Origin: Flavobacterium solisilvae
GTDB lineage: Bacteria; Bacteroidota; Bacteroidia; Flavobacteriales; Flavobacteriaceae
Direction of reading: 5' to 3'
NCBI RefSeq assembly: GCF_012911605.1
Contig: NZ_JAAMPT010000204.1
Coordinates: 62,001 to 126,000 of the forward strand
Length of the DNA: 64,000 nt
Shown piece after piece: positions 43,947-52,943 of this stretch. The notes beneath the pieces were generated by a model. The model saw nothing but the letters and a program-made list of their open reading frames with translations. It did no database searches and was not told the DNA's origin. The translations under genes were made by a program, and so were the position numbers. The stretch's first letter is position 1, and every line of letters begins with the position of its first letter.

Positions 43947-45044
43947 TTAATTAGATTGAGTAACATTGTCGATATAAATAACTTCACCTACTCCGCTTTG
44001 AGTATCATTATATCTAAATACTATTTGTCTGAATTTAGTTCCAGCAGGAATACCTAAAGTACTAAAATCAAAAACAAGTTCTTGCCATTGATTAGCAACA
44101 GTTGGAGCTACTTTTAACACTTGATTTGGAATTCCTGAACTAGCTTGTTCTAACTCTACGTTAAGCATTTTACCTGTTTCAGTAGCATAAACCATAACTT
44201 TGATTTTTCCACCATTGTCAATATCAATTGGGACTCCAGCTGTTTCAGCTAATGGAGTCCAAGTTCCGCTCCATGATTCAGCACCTGTTGGTTTAGTATA
44301 TCTCCAAACGTTCGCACTATTATTAATTCCTCCAGGGAAAGGATTGGCAACGATAGCCGTTCCAACACCACCAAATGTTCCTCCGATACTGTAATTTTGA
44401 TACATATCTTCGTAAGTTATTGGTAATGAATAAGAATTATAAACAAGTAATTCTGTTGTAACTGTTGTAGTTGCTGCGCCACCACTTTGAGCAATTACAG
44501 TAATTGTATAAGTTCCACCTGTTGCATAGGTATGAGTGATTGATTGTCCAACTCCAATTATTGTTGGTTGCTCATTAACCACATCTCCAAAATATATCCA
44601 ATAAGAATTAGCATAATCGGCTGTTGGTGCTAGAGTAACGTTGTTACCACTTCCAGAAGCATTCATTGCTAAATTTTCTGGAGCTCTATATGTAATTGTA
44701 AAAGGATAAGTTTCAATAGTGCTTTCTCCTGTAATATCAAAAGATTCTATCGTTACAGTATATGAACCTTCTGGATATACATGAGTTACACTTTGTCCTG
44801 GATTAACCGTTACAGGTTCACTAGAACCATGTCCTAGAGTTATTGCATAGCTTGTATAACCATCACCTGTTGGAGTAATTTTAACTATACCTGAGTTATC
44901 ATTGCTAATATCGATTACTTTATTCAAATTTCCTGAGTTAACGGTATCTAAAAAAGAAGTATCGCTTCCTATTCCATCTTCAGAACAAGCACTTAAAACA
45001 ACTAGTGTCAAAAGCATTGTTATCTTTAAAATTGTCTTTCTCAT
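43947..45044 (-). CDS. PKD-domain surface lipoprotein, probable glycan-binding protein
   Basis: The 365-residue protein has a lipoprotein signal (LTLVVLSACSEDG), two PKD-like repeats (GQSVTHVYPEGSYTVTIESFD and GQSITHTYATGGTYTITVIAQ, about 30-190), and a C-terminal jelly-roll-like domain (ANVWRYTKPTGAESWSGTWT, FRQIVFRYNDTQSGVGEVIYIDNV) of the kind seen in carbohydrate-binding modules. It lies between SusD and the second SGBP, with gaps of 6 and 10 bases. It likely holds the glucan at the surface for SusCD. Confidence 0.8.
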   Translation of the reverse strand: MRKTILKITMLLTLVVLSACSEDGIGSDTSFLDTVNSGNLNKVIDISNDNSGIVKITPTGDGYTSYAITLGHGSSEPVTVNPGQSVTHVYPEGSYTVTIESFDITGESTIETYPFTITYRAPENLAMNASGSGNNVTLAPTADYANSYWIYFGDVVNEQPTIIGVGQSITHTYATGGTYTITVIAQSGGAATTTVTTELLVYNSYSLPITYEDMYQNYSIGGTFGGVGTAIVANPFPGGINNSANVWRYTKPTGAESWSGTWTPLAETAGVPIDIDNGGKIKVMVYATETGKMLNVELEQASSGIPNQVLKVAPTVANQWQELVFDFSTLGIPAGTKFRQIVFRYNDTQSGVGEVIYIDNVTQSN

Positions 45045-45050
45045 AGCTTT

Positions 45051-46562
45051 CTAGTTATTATAATTAGGATTTTGTTGAATTTGAGTTCCTTCACGTTCTT
45101 GATTTGGAATAGGTAAAATTTCATTTTTACCTGCAACGAAACCTCTATTTGCCAATACTACTGGTGCATCGCCCCAACGAACTAAATCAAACCATCTATG
45201 ACCTTCGCCTGCTAGTTCTCTTCTTCTTTCTGCTTTAATTGCGCTCATTGAAACTGGAACTGATGTTAAACCAACTCTTGCTCTAACAGCATCTAATAAT
45301 GCTTGAGCTCTTGCTCCTGTTCCGCCTAGTGCTTCTGCTTCCATTAAATAAGTATCGGCCAAACGGATTGCATAAGTATTTTGTGCATAATTTAATACTG
45401 CGTCACCACCTAAACTTCCATCATAAACATCTCCTTGACGAGGTAAAAATTTACCTAAGAAATAACCTGTATCTTGATAACCACCAATATAATCTGCATT
45501 TCCATTTTGTTTTAACGTTTTTAAATCAAAAACCGTTGCATTAAATCTTGGATCACCAGCCATAAAATCAACAAAATCTTGCGTAAAGACATTAAAACTC
45601 CATCCAGAAGGCAATTCAGGAGCAGGACTGCTTAATCTTACATAATTTCTTGGTCCAACCATTACATTGATTGAATTTCCTTCATCAGAGTTTCCTCCCC
45701 AAATTCCCCAATAAGAACCTTGAGCAGAATGTGAAACTTCCAAAATAGATTCAGTATTAAATTTATTTGTAAAACTCCATAAACTATTAAAATCATCTAA
45801 TAACTGATAGCCATATTGACTCACTCCACCTGGTGTTCCATTAACTGCAGCAAATTCTGATGCTGCAAGTGAGTTTTTACCTTGATATAAATATACTTTC
45901 CCTAAAATTGCTCTTGCAGAACCTTGGGTAATTCTTCCTCCATCATTAGCAACATTGACTGTTGGAGGTAAATTGTCTATTGATTCTAATATATCCAATT
46001 CAATTTGTGCCCAAACAGCTTCTGGAGTAGCTTGTGGAACTGAGTAGAATTGAGAAGCAGAAAGCGGTTCTAAGATTAAAGGTATATTTTTAAACATTCT
46101 AACTAAGTTAAAATAATAAAATGCTCGAAGTGTCTTAGCTTCTGCTGTATAGCGTGCTTTCACATTTTCGTCCATTGGAACAGCTGGTAACTTTAGCAAC
46201 AACTGATTAGCTCTATAAATCCCTCTGTAATAGTCACTCCAATAACTTCTTGGAATAGTATAAGGATTTATAGTATAATTAGAAAATGATTGAATTCCTG
46301 CACCATCTGAGTCACTTCCACCACCAGCATAATGGTCATCCGAAGCAGCATTAAACATGGTAATTATATTTTCAAATCCTCCAGAATTTTTTCTCATAAT
46401 ATCATAAACCGATACCAAAGCTGCTCTTGCTTCTGTCTCATCTTTATAATAGTTATCTTCAGTGGTTGTTCCTATTGGTTTAACCTCTAAAAAATCAGTC
46501 GTACACGAAACACCAACTGCGGTTAATACGACAAATAATGATATTTTAATTTTTCTTTTCAT
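45051..46562 (-). CDS. susD: SusD/RagB nutrient-binding outer-membrane lipoprotein
   Basis: The 503-residue protein has a lipoprotein signal (VLTAVGVSCTTDFLEVKP), the SusD N-terminal pattern EDNYYKDETEARAALVSVYD, the TPR-like helices RAFYYFNLVRMFKNIPLI, and the C-terminal ETYLMEAEAL-like ADTYLMEAEALGG followed by AERRRELAGEGHRWFDLVRWG. It covers the SusC channel from outside and binds the oligosaccharide. The gene follows susC after 12 bases. Confidence 0.96.
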   Translation of the reverse strand: MKRKIKISLFVVLTAVGVSCTTDFLEVKPIGTTTEDNYYKDETEARAALVSVYDIMRKNSGGFENIITMFNAASDDHYAGGGSDSDGAGIQSFSNYTINPYTIPRSYWSDYYRGIYRANQLLLKLPAVPMDENVKARYTAEAKTLRAFYYFNLVRMFKNIPLILEPLSASQFYSVPQATPEAVWAQIELDILESIDNLPPTVNVANDGGRITQGSARAILGKVYLYQGKNSLAASEFAAVNGTPGGVSQYGYQLLDDFNSLWSFTNKFNTESILEVSHSAQGSYWGIWGGNSDEGNSINVMVGPRNYVRLSSPAPELPSGWSFNVFTQDFVDFMAGDPRFNATVFDLKTLKQNGNADYIGGYQDTGYFLGKFLPRQGDVYDGSLGGDAVLNYAQNTYAIRLADTYLMEAEALGGTGARAQALLDAVRARVGLTSVPVSMSAIKAERRRELAGEGHRWFDLVRWGDAPVVLANRGFVAGKNEILPIPNQEREGTQIQQNPNYNN

Positions 46563-46574
46563 AATCTTTTTTAT

Positions 46575-49500
46575 TTAGAATTGAACACTTGCTCCAAACA
46601 TGAATGAACGAGCTTGTGGATAATAACCTCTATCTATTCCAAAAACATCTCCTCCAATTTCAGGATCATATCCAGTATATTTTGTTAATGTTAAAAGATT
46701 TTCACCCGTTACATAAAGACGTAGTTTTTGTAAACCTACTTTGCTTATTATAGATTGAGGCAATGAGTAACCTAATTGAACTATTTTTAAACGTAAATAA
46801 TCCCCATCTTCAAGATAGAAATCAGACATTCTTGTGAAGTTTCCATTTCCATCGCTAGAAGAAATTCTTGGATAAGAGTTTGAAGTACCTTCACCTGTCC
46901 ATCTATTTAGTACATCGGTTTGGTAATTAGCATTTGACATATCTAAACGGCGAAGACCTTGGAATATCTTATTTCCAGCTGTACCTTGTGTGAATATCAT
47001 TAAGTCAAATCCTTTATAATCCATGTTTAGAGTAAAACTGAACGTATATTTTGGTAATGGACTTCCTAGATAAACTTTATCATCATCAGTTATTGTTCCA
47101 TCGCCGTTGGTATCTTTCCATCTAAAGTCACCTGGAACAGCATTAGGCTGAATAACCTGACCATTAGAGTTAGTATAAGCATTTATCTCAGCTTGATTTT
47201 GGAAAATTCCATTGGTTTGGAAACCATAGAACTCGTTGTATGAATTTCCTACTTCTGTTCTTGTAACTGCACCCATTGATTGAAAACCTGGTCCAGTAAA
47301 ATAATCTATGTTATTTCCTAAATTAGTGATTTCATTTTTTAGAATGGCAAAAGTTGAGTTAGCTGAAATATTAAATTCATTGATTCTTTTGTTAAATCCT
47401 AATTCGAATTCAAGACCTGAGTTATTCATATCAGCAATATTTGCTAAAGGTGGCGCTTCTGCACCAACATAACCAGGGATTGGATTATCTCTAAGAATAC
47501 CAGCTGTTTTCTTTTTATACCATTCTACTGTTAAATTTACTGAGTTAAATAGTTTAGCATCAAAACCAATATTTGTTTGAGTAGTTTCTTCCCATTTCAA
47601 ATCAGGATTTGAAATTCTACCTGGACTAGAACCTGATGTTACTACGCCACTTGTACCAAAAGTATAATTTCTACCACCATCAATTAATGCTAAGAATGCA
47701 TTATCTCCAATTCTATCATTACCTGTAACACCATAACCTACACGAAGTTTAAAATTATTTACTACTTCATTTTGTTTCCAAAAGTCTTCTTTTGAAACAA
47801 CCCAACCCGCTGATAATGAAGGAAAAGTTCCATACTTATTATTTGCCCCAAACTTAGAAGAACCATCTCGTCTAATTAAACCTGTAAATATGTATTTTTC
47901 TTTGTAATCATAATTTACACGAGCAAACAAAGATGAAGTTGTACCTGCTTGAATATCATAAGTATAACCAATCTTATTATCCTGAGTTACAGTTGGATCA
48001 TTAAAACTGGCTTCTTGATAATTATTAGTTGCTAAATTGTATTGGGTAACACTAGTAACAGTATAAAACTCGTTATCTTTATAAGCACCTTGTCCTAACA
48101 ATACTGAAAATGTATGATCTCCAATTACTCTATCATAAGTAAGTGTATTTTCAACAGTCCAGTTAAATGCTTTATTTTCAATACGCGAAATATTGTTTTG
48201 TCCTGTTACATTATTTACTGTAGCACTTAAATAATATAATGGTGTAAATCCTTGTCCACCCCAATAAGCTAATTTTCCTCCAAAAGTTGATCTAAGCTTA
48301 AATCCTTTATACGGTTTTATTTCTACATAAGCATTACCTACAAAATCATCAGACCAATTATATTGTCCTAATCTAGTTTTAGCATATGCTAAAGGGTTAG
48401 TCATTTCTTGACCAACTGTAGTTGAAATCCCGTAAGGATCTCCATTTTTATCTCTAATAACATAAGGACTACTGTACAAAGTTCCATTGGCTAACACTGG
48501 ATCTGTTTCAACTACTGGAGTTGTTGGATCTAAATTGATAGCAGAACTTAATGGTCCACCAAATTCACTATTTGTATTACCAATGCCAACCGATTTTTGA
48601 CGTGTATAACCAACAACTTGTCCAATTGTTAACCAATCTTTAACTTTATGAGTTGAATTAATACGAATGTTCTTTTTGTCATAATTAGAAATTTCTGGCA
48701 TCACAATTCCTTCTTGGAATTGACTTCCAAAAGATAAATAGAAATTTGAAACATCATTTCCACCACTTAAACTAACTTCGTGGTTGTATCTTCTTGCTCC
48801 AGTGTTGAATATTTCCTTTTGCCAATCAGTTCCTGTTCCTAAACCACTTAAATTTGGATAAGGTAGTGAACCTTGTCCTCCACCATTCACAAAACGTTCG
48901 TTCATTATTGCACCATATTCTGTTGCGTTTAAAAGCTTTAACATTCTTTCTGGTGAAGAAACTCCTGAAAAACCATTATAGGAAACACTTAATTTTCCTG
49001 ATTTTCCTTTTTTAGTAGTAACCAATATAACTCCAGCAGCTGATCTTGCACCATAGATTGCTGATGATGCAGCATCTTTCAGAACCTCCATAGATTCAAT
49101 ATCTGATTGATTGATTGAGCCAAGTGCTCCAGAGTCAACTATTACTCCATCAACTACCCAAATTGGTTCATTTCCACCATTAAGAGTTGTAATACCTCTA
49201 ACGCGAACTGTTGAACCTGAACCTGGTTGACCTGCATTCATTGCAATAGTTACACCCGCAGCTCTACCTTGTAAAGCTTGTTCAATACGTCCATTTGGTA
49301 CTTTCTCTAAATCTTTAGCAGAAACTTTAGAAATTGCTCCAGTTACCACACTTTTCTTTTGTGTTCCATAACCTACGTTTATTACAACTTCTTCAAGTGA
49401 ATTACTTGACTCTTTAAGTTGTACATTAATTTCTCCATCTGTAATAGCAACTTCTTGTGTAGTATATCCTATGTAGGATATAACTAAGGTTGTTGCATCT

Positions 49501-49721
49501 GATGGTACATTGAAGTTAAATTTTCCATCAATGTCTGTTAATGTTCCTGCATTCGTACCCTTGGCTACAACATTTACTCCAGGTAATGGAAAACCATCAG
49601 CGTTGACCGTTCCTGAAACTTTTTTTTGCGCCTGAGCGGATGCAATTGAAACAAAAACCATTGAGATTAAGAATAATTTTTCTTTAAATCTCCCTAAGAA
49701 TAGCTCTAAATTCATAAGCAT
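46575..49721 (-). CDS. susC: SusC/RagA TonB-linked outer-membrane transporter
   Basis: The 1,048-residue protein begins with a signal peptide (ending ASAQAQ), a CarboxypepD_reg-like domain (VSGTVNADGFPLPGVNVVAKG), a TonB box/plug domain (LEEVVINVGYGTQ, IWVVDGVIVDSG, DIESMEVLKDAASSAIYG, AAGVILVTTKKGK) and a barrel ending in SFMFGASVQF. It has no extra STN signalling domain, so it does not control an anti-sigma factor itself. It imports beta-glucan oligosaccharides with SusD. Met3 (49715) is an equally possible start. Confidence 0.97.
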   Translation of the reverse strand: MLMNLELFLGRFKEKLFLISMVFVSIASAQAQKKVSGTVNADGFPLPGVNVVAKGTNAGTLTDIDGKFNFNVPSDATTLVISYIGYTTQEVAITDGEINVQLKESSNSLEEVVINVGYGTQKKSVVTGAISKVSAKDLEKVPNGRIEQALQGRAAGVTIAMNAGQPGSGSTVRVRGITTLNGGNEPIWVVDGVIVDSGALGSINQSDIESMEVLKDAASSAIYGARSAAGVILVTTKKGKSGKLSVSYNGFSGVSSPERMLKLLNATEYGAIMNERFVNGGGQGSLPYPNLSGLGTGTDWQKEIFNTGARRYNHEVSLSGGNDVSNFYLSFGSQFQEGIVMPEISNYDKKNIRINSTHKVKDWLTIGQVVGYTRQKSVGIGNTNSEFGGPLSSAINLDPTTPVVETDPVLANGTLYSSPYVIRDKNGDPYGISTTVGQEMTNPLAYAKTRLGQYNWSDDFVGNAYVEIKPYKGFKLRSTFGGKLAYWGGQGFTPLYYLSATVNNVTGQNNISRIENKAFNWTVENTLTYDRVIGDHTFSVLLGQGAYKDNEFYTVTSVTQYNLATNNYQEASFNDPTVTQDNKIGYTYDIQAGTTSSLFARVNYDYKEKYIFTGLIRRDGSSKFGANNKYGTFPSLSAGWVVSKEDFWKQNEVVNNFKLRVGYGVTGNDRIGDNAFLALIDGGRNYTFGTSGVVTSGSSPGRISNPDLKWEETTQTNIGFDAKLFNSVNLTVEWYKKKTAGILRDNPIPGYVGAEAPPLANIADMNNSGLEFELGFNKRINEFNISANSTFAILKNEITNLGNNIDYFTGPGFQSMGAVTRTEVGNSYNEFYGFQTNGIFQNQAEINAYTNSNGQVIQPNAVPGDFRWKDTNGDGTITDDDKVYLGSPLPKYTFSFTLNMDYKGFDLMIFTQGTAGNKIFQGLRRLDMSNANYQTDVLNRWTGEGTSNSYPRISSSDGNGNFTRMSDFYLEDGDYLRLKIVQLGYSLPQSIISKVGLQKLRLYVTGENLLTLTKYTGYDPEIGGDVFGIDRGYYPQARSFMFGASVQF

Positions 49722-49997
49722 TTAAATAATTTATTTGTTTTGGTTTTTTTGGCACATTAAAATGGCCGAGTTGTTAGTGGTGTTAAATTATTCAATTATA
49801 AAATATGAATTTCACAATCAACCACAACAAAAAATATACATTATTGAATTTTATCTGCAAAAAAATTATAATTCTACAAACAACCAATAATACCAAGGAA
49901 AATAAATTAACAAATGCTTAACAACCGAGGTCTAAAAACATCAAAAAAAAGCAAACTGCTAAGGTTTTGATAAGGTAAAAAATGTGTTTTTGTATAG
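49722..49997. other. 276-base gap holding the SusC leader
   Basis: AT-rich DNA between the sensor gene and susC, both on the minus strand. It must contain the inducible promoter of the utilisation operon. No exact TAnnTTTG box was found on the minus strand; the nearest forms (such as TATATTTTTTG) have one extra base between the two parts. No terminator hairpin and no gene were seen. Confidence 0.4.
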
Positions 49998-52808
49998 TTA
50001 TACACTCAAAATATAATGTGTTAAACCTACATCATGTGCTAATCCAAGTCTTTTTCGCAAACGATATCGTTTTATTTCTAAACTTCGGATGGAAATATTT
50101 ATCATTGGTGCAATCTCTTTTGAGGAAAGATTTAGTCTTAAATAGGCACAAAGTTTTAAATCGCTTGGTGTTAAACTTGGATGTTTTTCTTTAATCCGTT
50201 TTAGAAAATCTTTATCAACATTATCAAATGCTTCTTTAAATACATTCCAAGAATTATCATTGGAAATATTTTTATTAATAGTCGATATAACCGATTTTAT
50301 ATTTCGATTATTATTCTCTTCGGATGTTTTCTTCAAATCTTCCTTAATGATTTCTAATAACTCGTCTTTTTTAATCAAACTCATTGTTGAAACTGCTAAC
50401 TCTCTATTTTTTGCATCAACATCTTGAGAAAGTTGTTCGTTTCTTAACTTCATTAATTCTTGCTCACTTTCTAAAGCGGCAATCTCTAATAGCAAATTGT
50501 TCTCTTCTATTAATTTTTCTTTTTGCTTGTGATAATATTTTTGATATGCTTTATGAATATAATATGCCAATATCAAAAACAATATTGCATAAACAAATAT
50601 TGCCAAATTTGTAGCATACCAAGGTTTGTTTATTGTAAACTTATAAACTGCTACATTTTCAGTCATAGAATTAGCAATTTTTGATCTTACTTTAAAGGTA
50701 TAATCGCCAGGTTCAAGATTTTTAAAATTTATGTTAGGTTTTATACTCCATTCACTCCATTGGCTTTGAAAACCTTCCAACATATATTGGTATTCTACAT
50801 CTATAAACCGATTAAACTGTGGAACTGAATAATTAAAAACTATATTATTTTCGTCATGTTTCAGTTGTCCTTTTTCAGTAATTGATAATCTGATTGATGG
50901 ATTTTCTAATTTATTTACATTAATATCTGTAATTTTTATTTTGTATTTTTTAGTCTTAAAATCGTTCAAATTAAGCATAAAATAACCATCAGTTTTTCCA
51001 ACAAGGTATTCATTGGCAGAAATTTGGGTTATATTTTCATAACTCAACATTGGATTTACTATGGCAAACGGAATTGGAATTTTATGCTTTTTTAAATCAG
51101 CGTTTAAATTGCCCGATGTGAAGTAATAAATATAACTTTTGGTAAACAACCACATTTTTCCAGTTTCATCTACATTTAATTTGCCCGAAATATATTCTCC
51201 GTTTTGAAATACTTCACATAGATTTTCGTCTTTAACAAATTTTCCTGTTTTATCGTTTAACTTAAAAATACCTTGTCTTCCAGCAAAGAAAATACTTCCG
51301 TTATATTTTGTTAAACTAAAATGCTTCCCTTTTTGAGGAGAATTTAAAATTGTAAACTTTTTGGCTGATAAAAAATCGGCGGTTGGAATTACTTTTATAA
51401 CACCTTTATATTCATGACCAACATATATTTCGTGTTTATTATTTATTTCTAAATAGCGAGCAGAAATATCAAAACCTTTCATTTTCCCTTTGTAAATCCA
51501 GCTATTATTGACTTTTTCTAGAACTGACAATCCGTTATAATGTCCTTGAAGAAGCATATTTTTTCGATTGGGAATGCTATTTATTTTCCATGTTCCCGAA
51601 CCCTTAAATATAAGATTGGCTGTATTTCCATTCACAAAAAAAGTTCCTAAATCGTGTCCACAAAAAAGTTCGTCGTTGTATTTAAAGAGCGACCAAACTT
51701 GACCTTTTGTTCCTTGAATAAACTGAAATTTCTCGTTTTTAGAAGCGTTTTTGTAAAACAACCCTTGATTGGTTCCCAAATAAATCTTGTCATTATGTTT
51801 CACCGAAGCATACACAGCACCTAAATATCCTTCGTCATCCATATAATTAAGTACTGGCGATTTTAGGTTTACACAATCAATTCCATTATCTAAGCCAAGC
51901 CAAATATTATTATCAACATCTTCTGTAATCGATAAAATTGTATTGTTGCTCAAACCCGAATTTTGAGTAATATGATATTTCACTTTTCCCAATTTATCCA
52001 ATACGTAAACACCATTTGAAATTGTTCCCAAAGCAAATCCGCCATCGGCTAATTTTTTTGCACTAAAAATGGTATTTGGTTTAAGTTCTTGTTCTGAAAC
52101 AAAATGATGTACATCTAATTTTTCACCTTTTAATGTAAAAATTCCAGCTCGTTCCGTTTGCAAAAGCAATCCATCATCCGAAGGAAAAATTTCAACAATA
52201 CGATTAGTTTTTATTCTTTCATCGGAACAAATCAGTTTACTTTCTCCGTTGATTATTTCATATAAACCTTCGTTAACGGCTTGAAAATAAATGGAATTAT
52301 TCACTCGATATATTTTAAAAATATAAGGATGATTCTCTATAAAACTAATGGTATTCTTTTTAACATCATAAGCATAAATTCGGTTAAACGACTGAAAAAG
52401 AACCCAATTATCAATGTTAACAATGTTCCAAAAATGCTCATCTTCAATCAATTTACTTTTCACTCTGTTACTAAGCGAAGTATATTTTAGTTGTCCGTTA
52501 GTTTGTCGTTTCCAAAAACCAAATTCCATATAACAACCTGTAAAAATCTTATCCCCAACAGCTTTCACCGAACGCATTATCGTTTCATTTGGCGAAGCAT
52601 TTAACTTCCATTCCGAACCATTAAATTCCAACAAACCTTCATTATTTGCAAAATAAACAAACTGTTTTTGGTCTTGGGAAATCATCCAGTTTTGACTTGC
52701 CGCACCATACGTATTAGAACTAAACTTAACAATTGGTGGCAATTCTTGTGCAAAAAACAATTGGCTGATAAAAAATAGTAAAAACGAAATTAATTTGATG
52801 AATTTCAT
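49998..52808 (-). CDS. one-component sensor: propeller, Y_Y_Y, membrane helix and LuxR-type HTH
   Basis: The 936-residue protein has a signal peptide (ending LFFAQ), a large periplasmic region of repeated two-component-regulator propeller strands (NIWLGLDNGIDCVN and similar), a Y_Y_Y domain near 660-715 (YQYMLEGFQSQWSEWS, LEPGDYTFKVRSK), one membrane helix near 727-750, a coiled coil, and a C-terminal LuxR-type helix-turn-helix (DLKLCAYLRLNLSSKEIAPM, then SIRSLEIKRYRLRKRLGL). There is no kinase or receiver domain, so signal passes directly from a periplasmic sugar to DNA. It lies upstream of susC and is the likely activator. Confidence 0.9.
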   Translation of the reverse strand: MKFIKLISFLLFFISQLFFAQELPPIVKFSSNTYGAASQNWMISQDQKQFVYFANNEGLLEFNGSEWKLNASPNETIMRSVKAVGDKIFTGCYMEFGFWKRQTNGQLKYTSLSNRVKSKLIEDEHFWNIVNIDNWVLFQSFNRIYAYDVKKNTISFIENHPYIFKIYRVNNSIYFQAVNEGLYEIINGESKLICSDERIKTNRIVEIFPSDDGLLLQTERAGIFTLKGEKLDVHHFVSEQELKPNTIFSAKKLADGGFALGTISNGVYVLDKLGKVKYHITQNSGLSNNTILSITEDVDNNIWLGLDNGIDCVNLKSPVLNYMDDEGYLGAVYASVKHNDKIYLGTNQGLFYKNASKNEKFQFIQGTKGQVWSLFKYNDELFCGHDLGTFFVNGNTANLIFKGSGTWKINSIPNRKNMLLQGHYNGLSVLEKVNNSWIYKGKMKGFDISARYLEINNKHEIYVGHEYKGVIKVIPTADFLSAKKFTILNSPQKGKHFSLTKYNGSIFFAGRQGIFKLNDKTGKFVKDENLCEVFQNGEYISGKLNVDETGKMWLFTKSYIYYFTSGNLNADLKKHKIPIPFAIVNPMLSYENITQISANEYLVGKTDGYFMLNLNDFKTKKYKIKITDINVNKLENPSIRLSITEKGQLKHDENNIVFNYSVPQFNRFIDVEYQYMLEGFQSQWSEWSIKPNINFKNLEPGDYTFKVRSKIANSMTENVAVYKFTINKPWYATNLAIFVYAILFLILAYYIHKAYQKYYHKQKEKLIEENNLLLEIAALESEQELMKLRNEQLSQDVDAKNRELAVSTMSLIKKDELLEIIKEDLKKTSEENNNRNIKSVISTINKNISNDNSWNVFKEAFDNVDKDFLKRIKEKHPSLTPSDLKLCAYLRLNLSSKEIAPMINISIRSLEIKRYRLRKRLGLAHDVGLTHYILSV

Positions 52809-52915
52809 CTGATTTGTGGTTTATAGTTGAGTAATGCTTGTAAAAATATTGCTTCGCTTATTCAAATCCAAAAAAATGTACCATAGTTTGGTTTAAATCT
52901 CATCGAGGAAATGGT

Positions 52916-52923
52916 TATCTTTG
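52916..52923 (+). promoter_or_regulatory. -7 element of uvrA, deciding its start
   Basis: TATCTTTG matches TAnnTTTG. Transcription would begin near 52929. An earlier in-frame start at 52911 would lie upstream of this, so the ATG at 52944 is preferred. Confidence 0.5.
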
Positions 52924-52943
52924 CAATCATTTTGATTTTTGCT

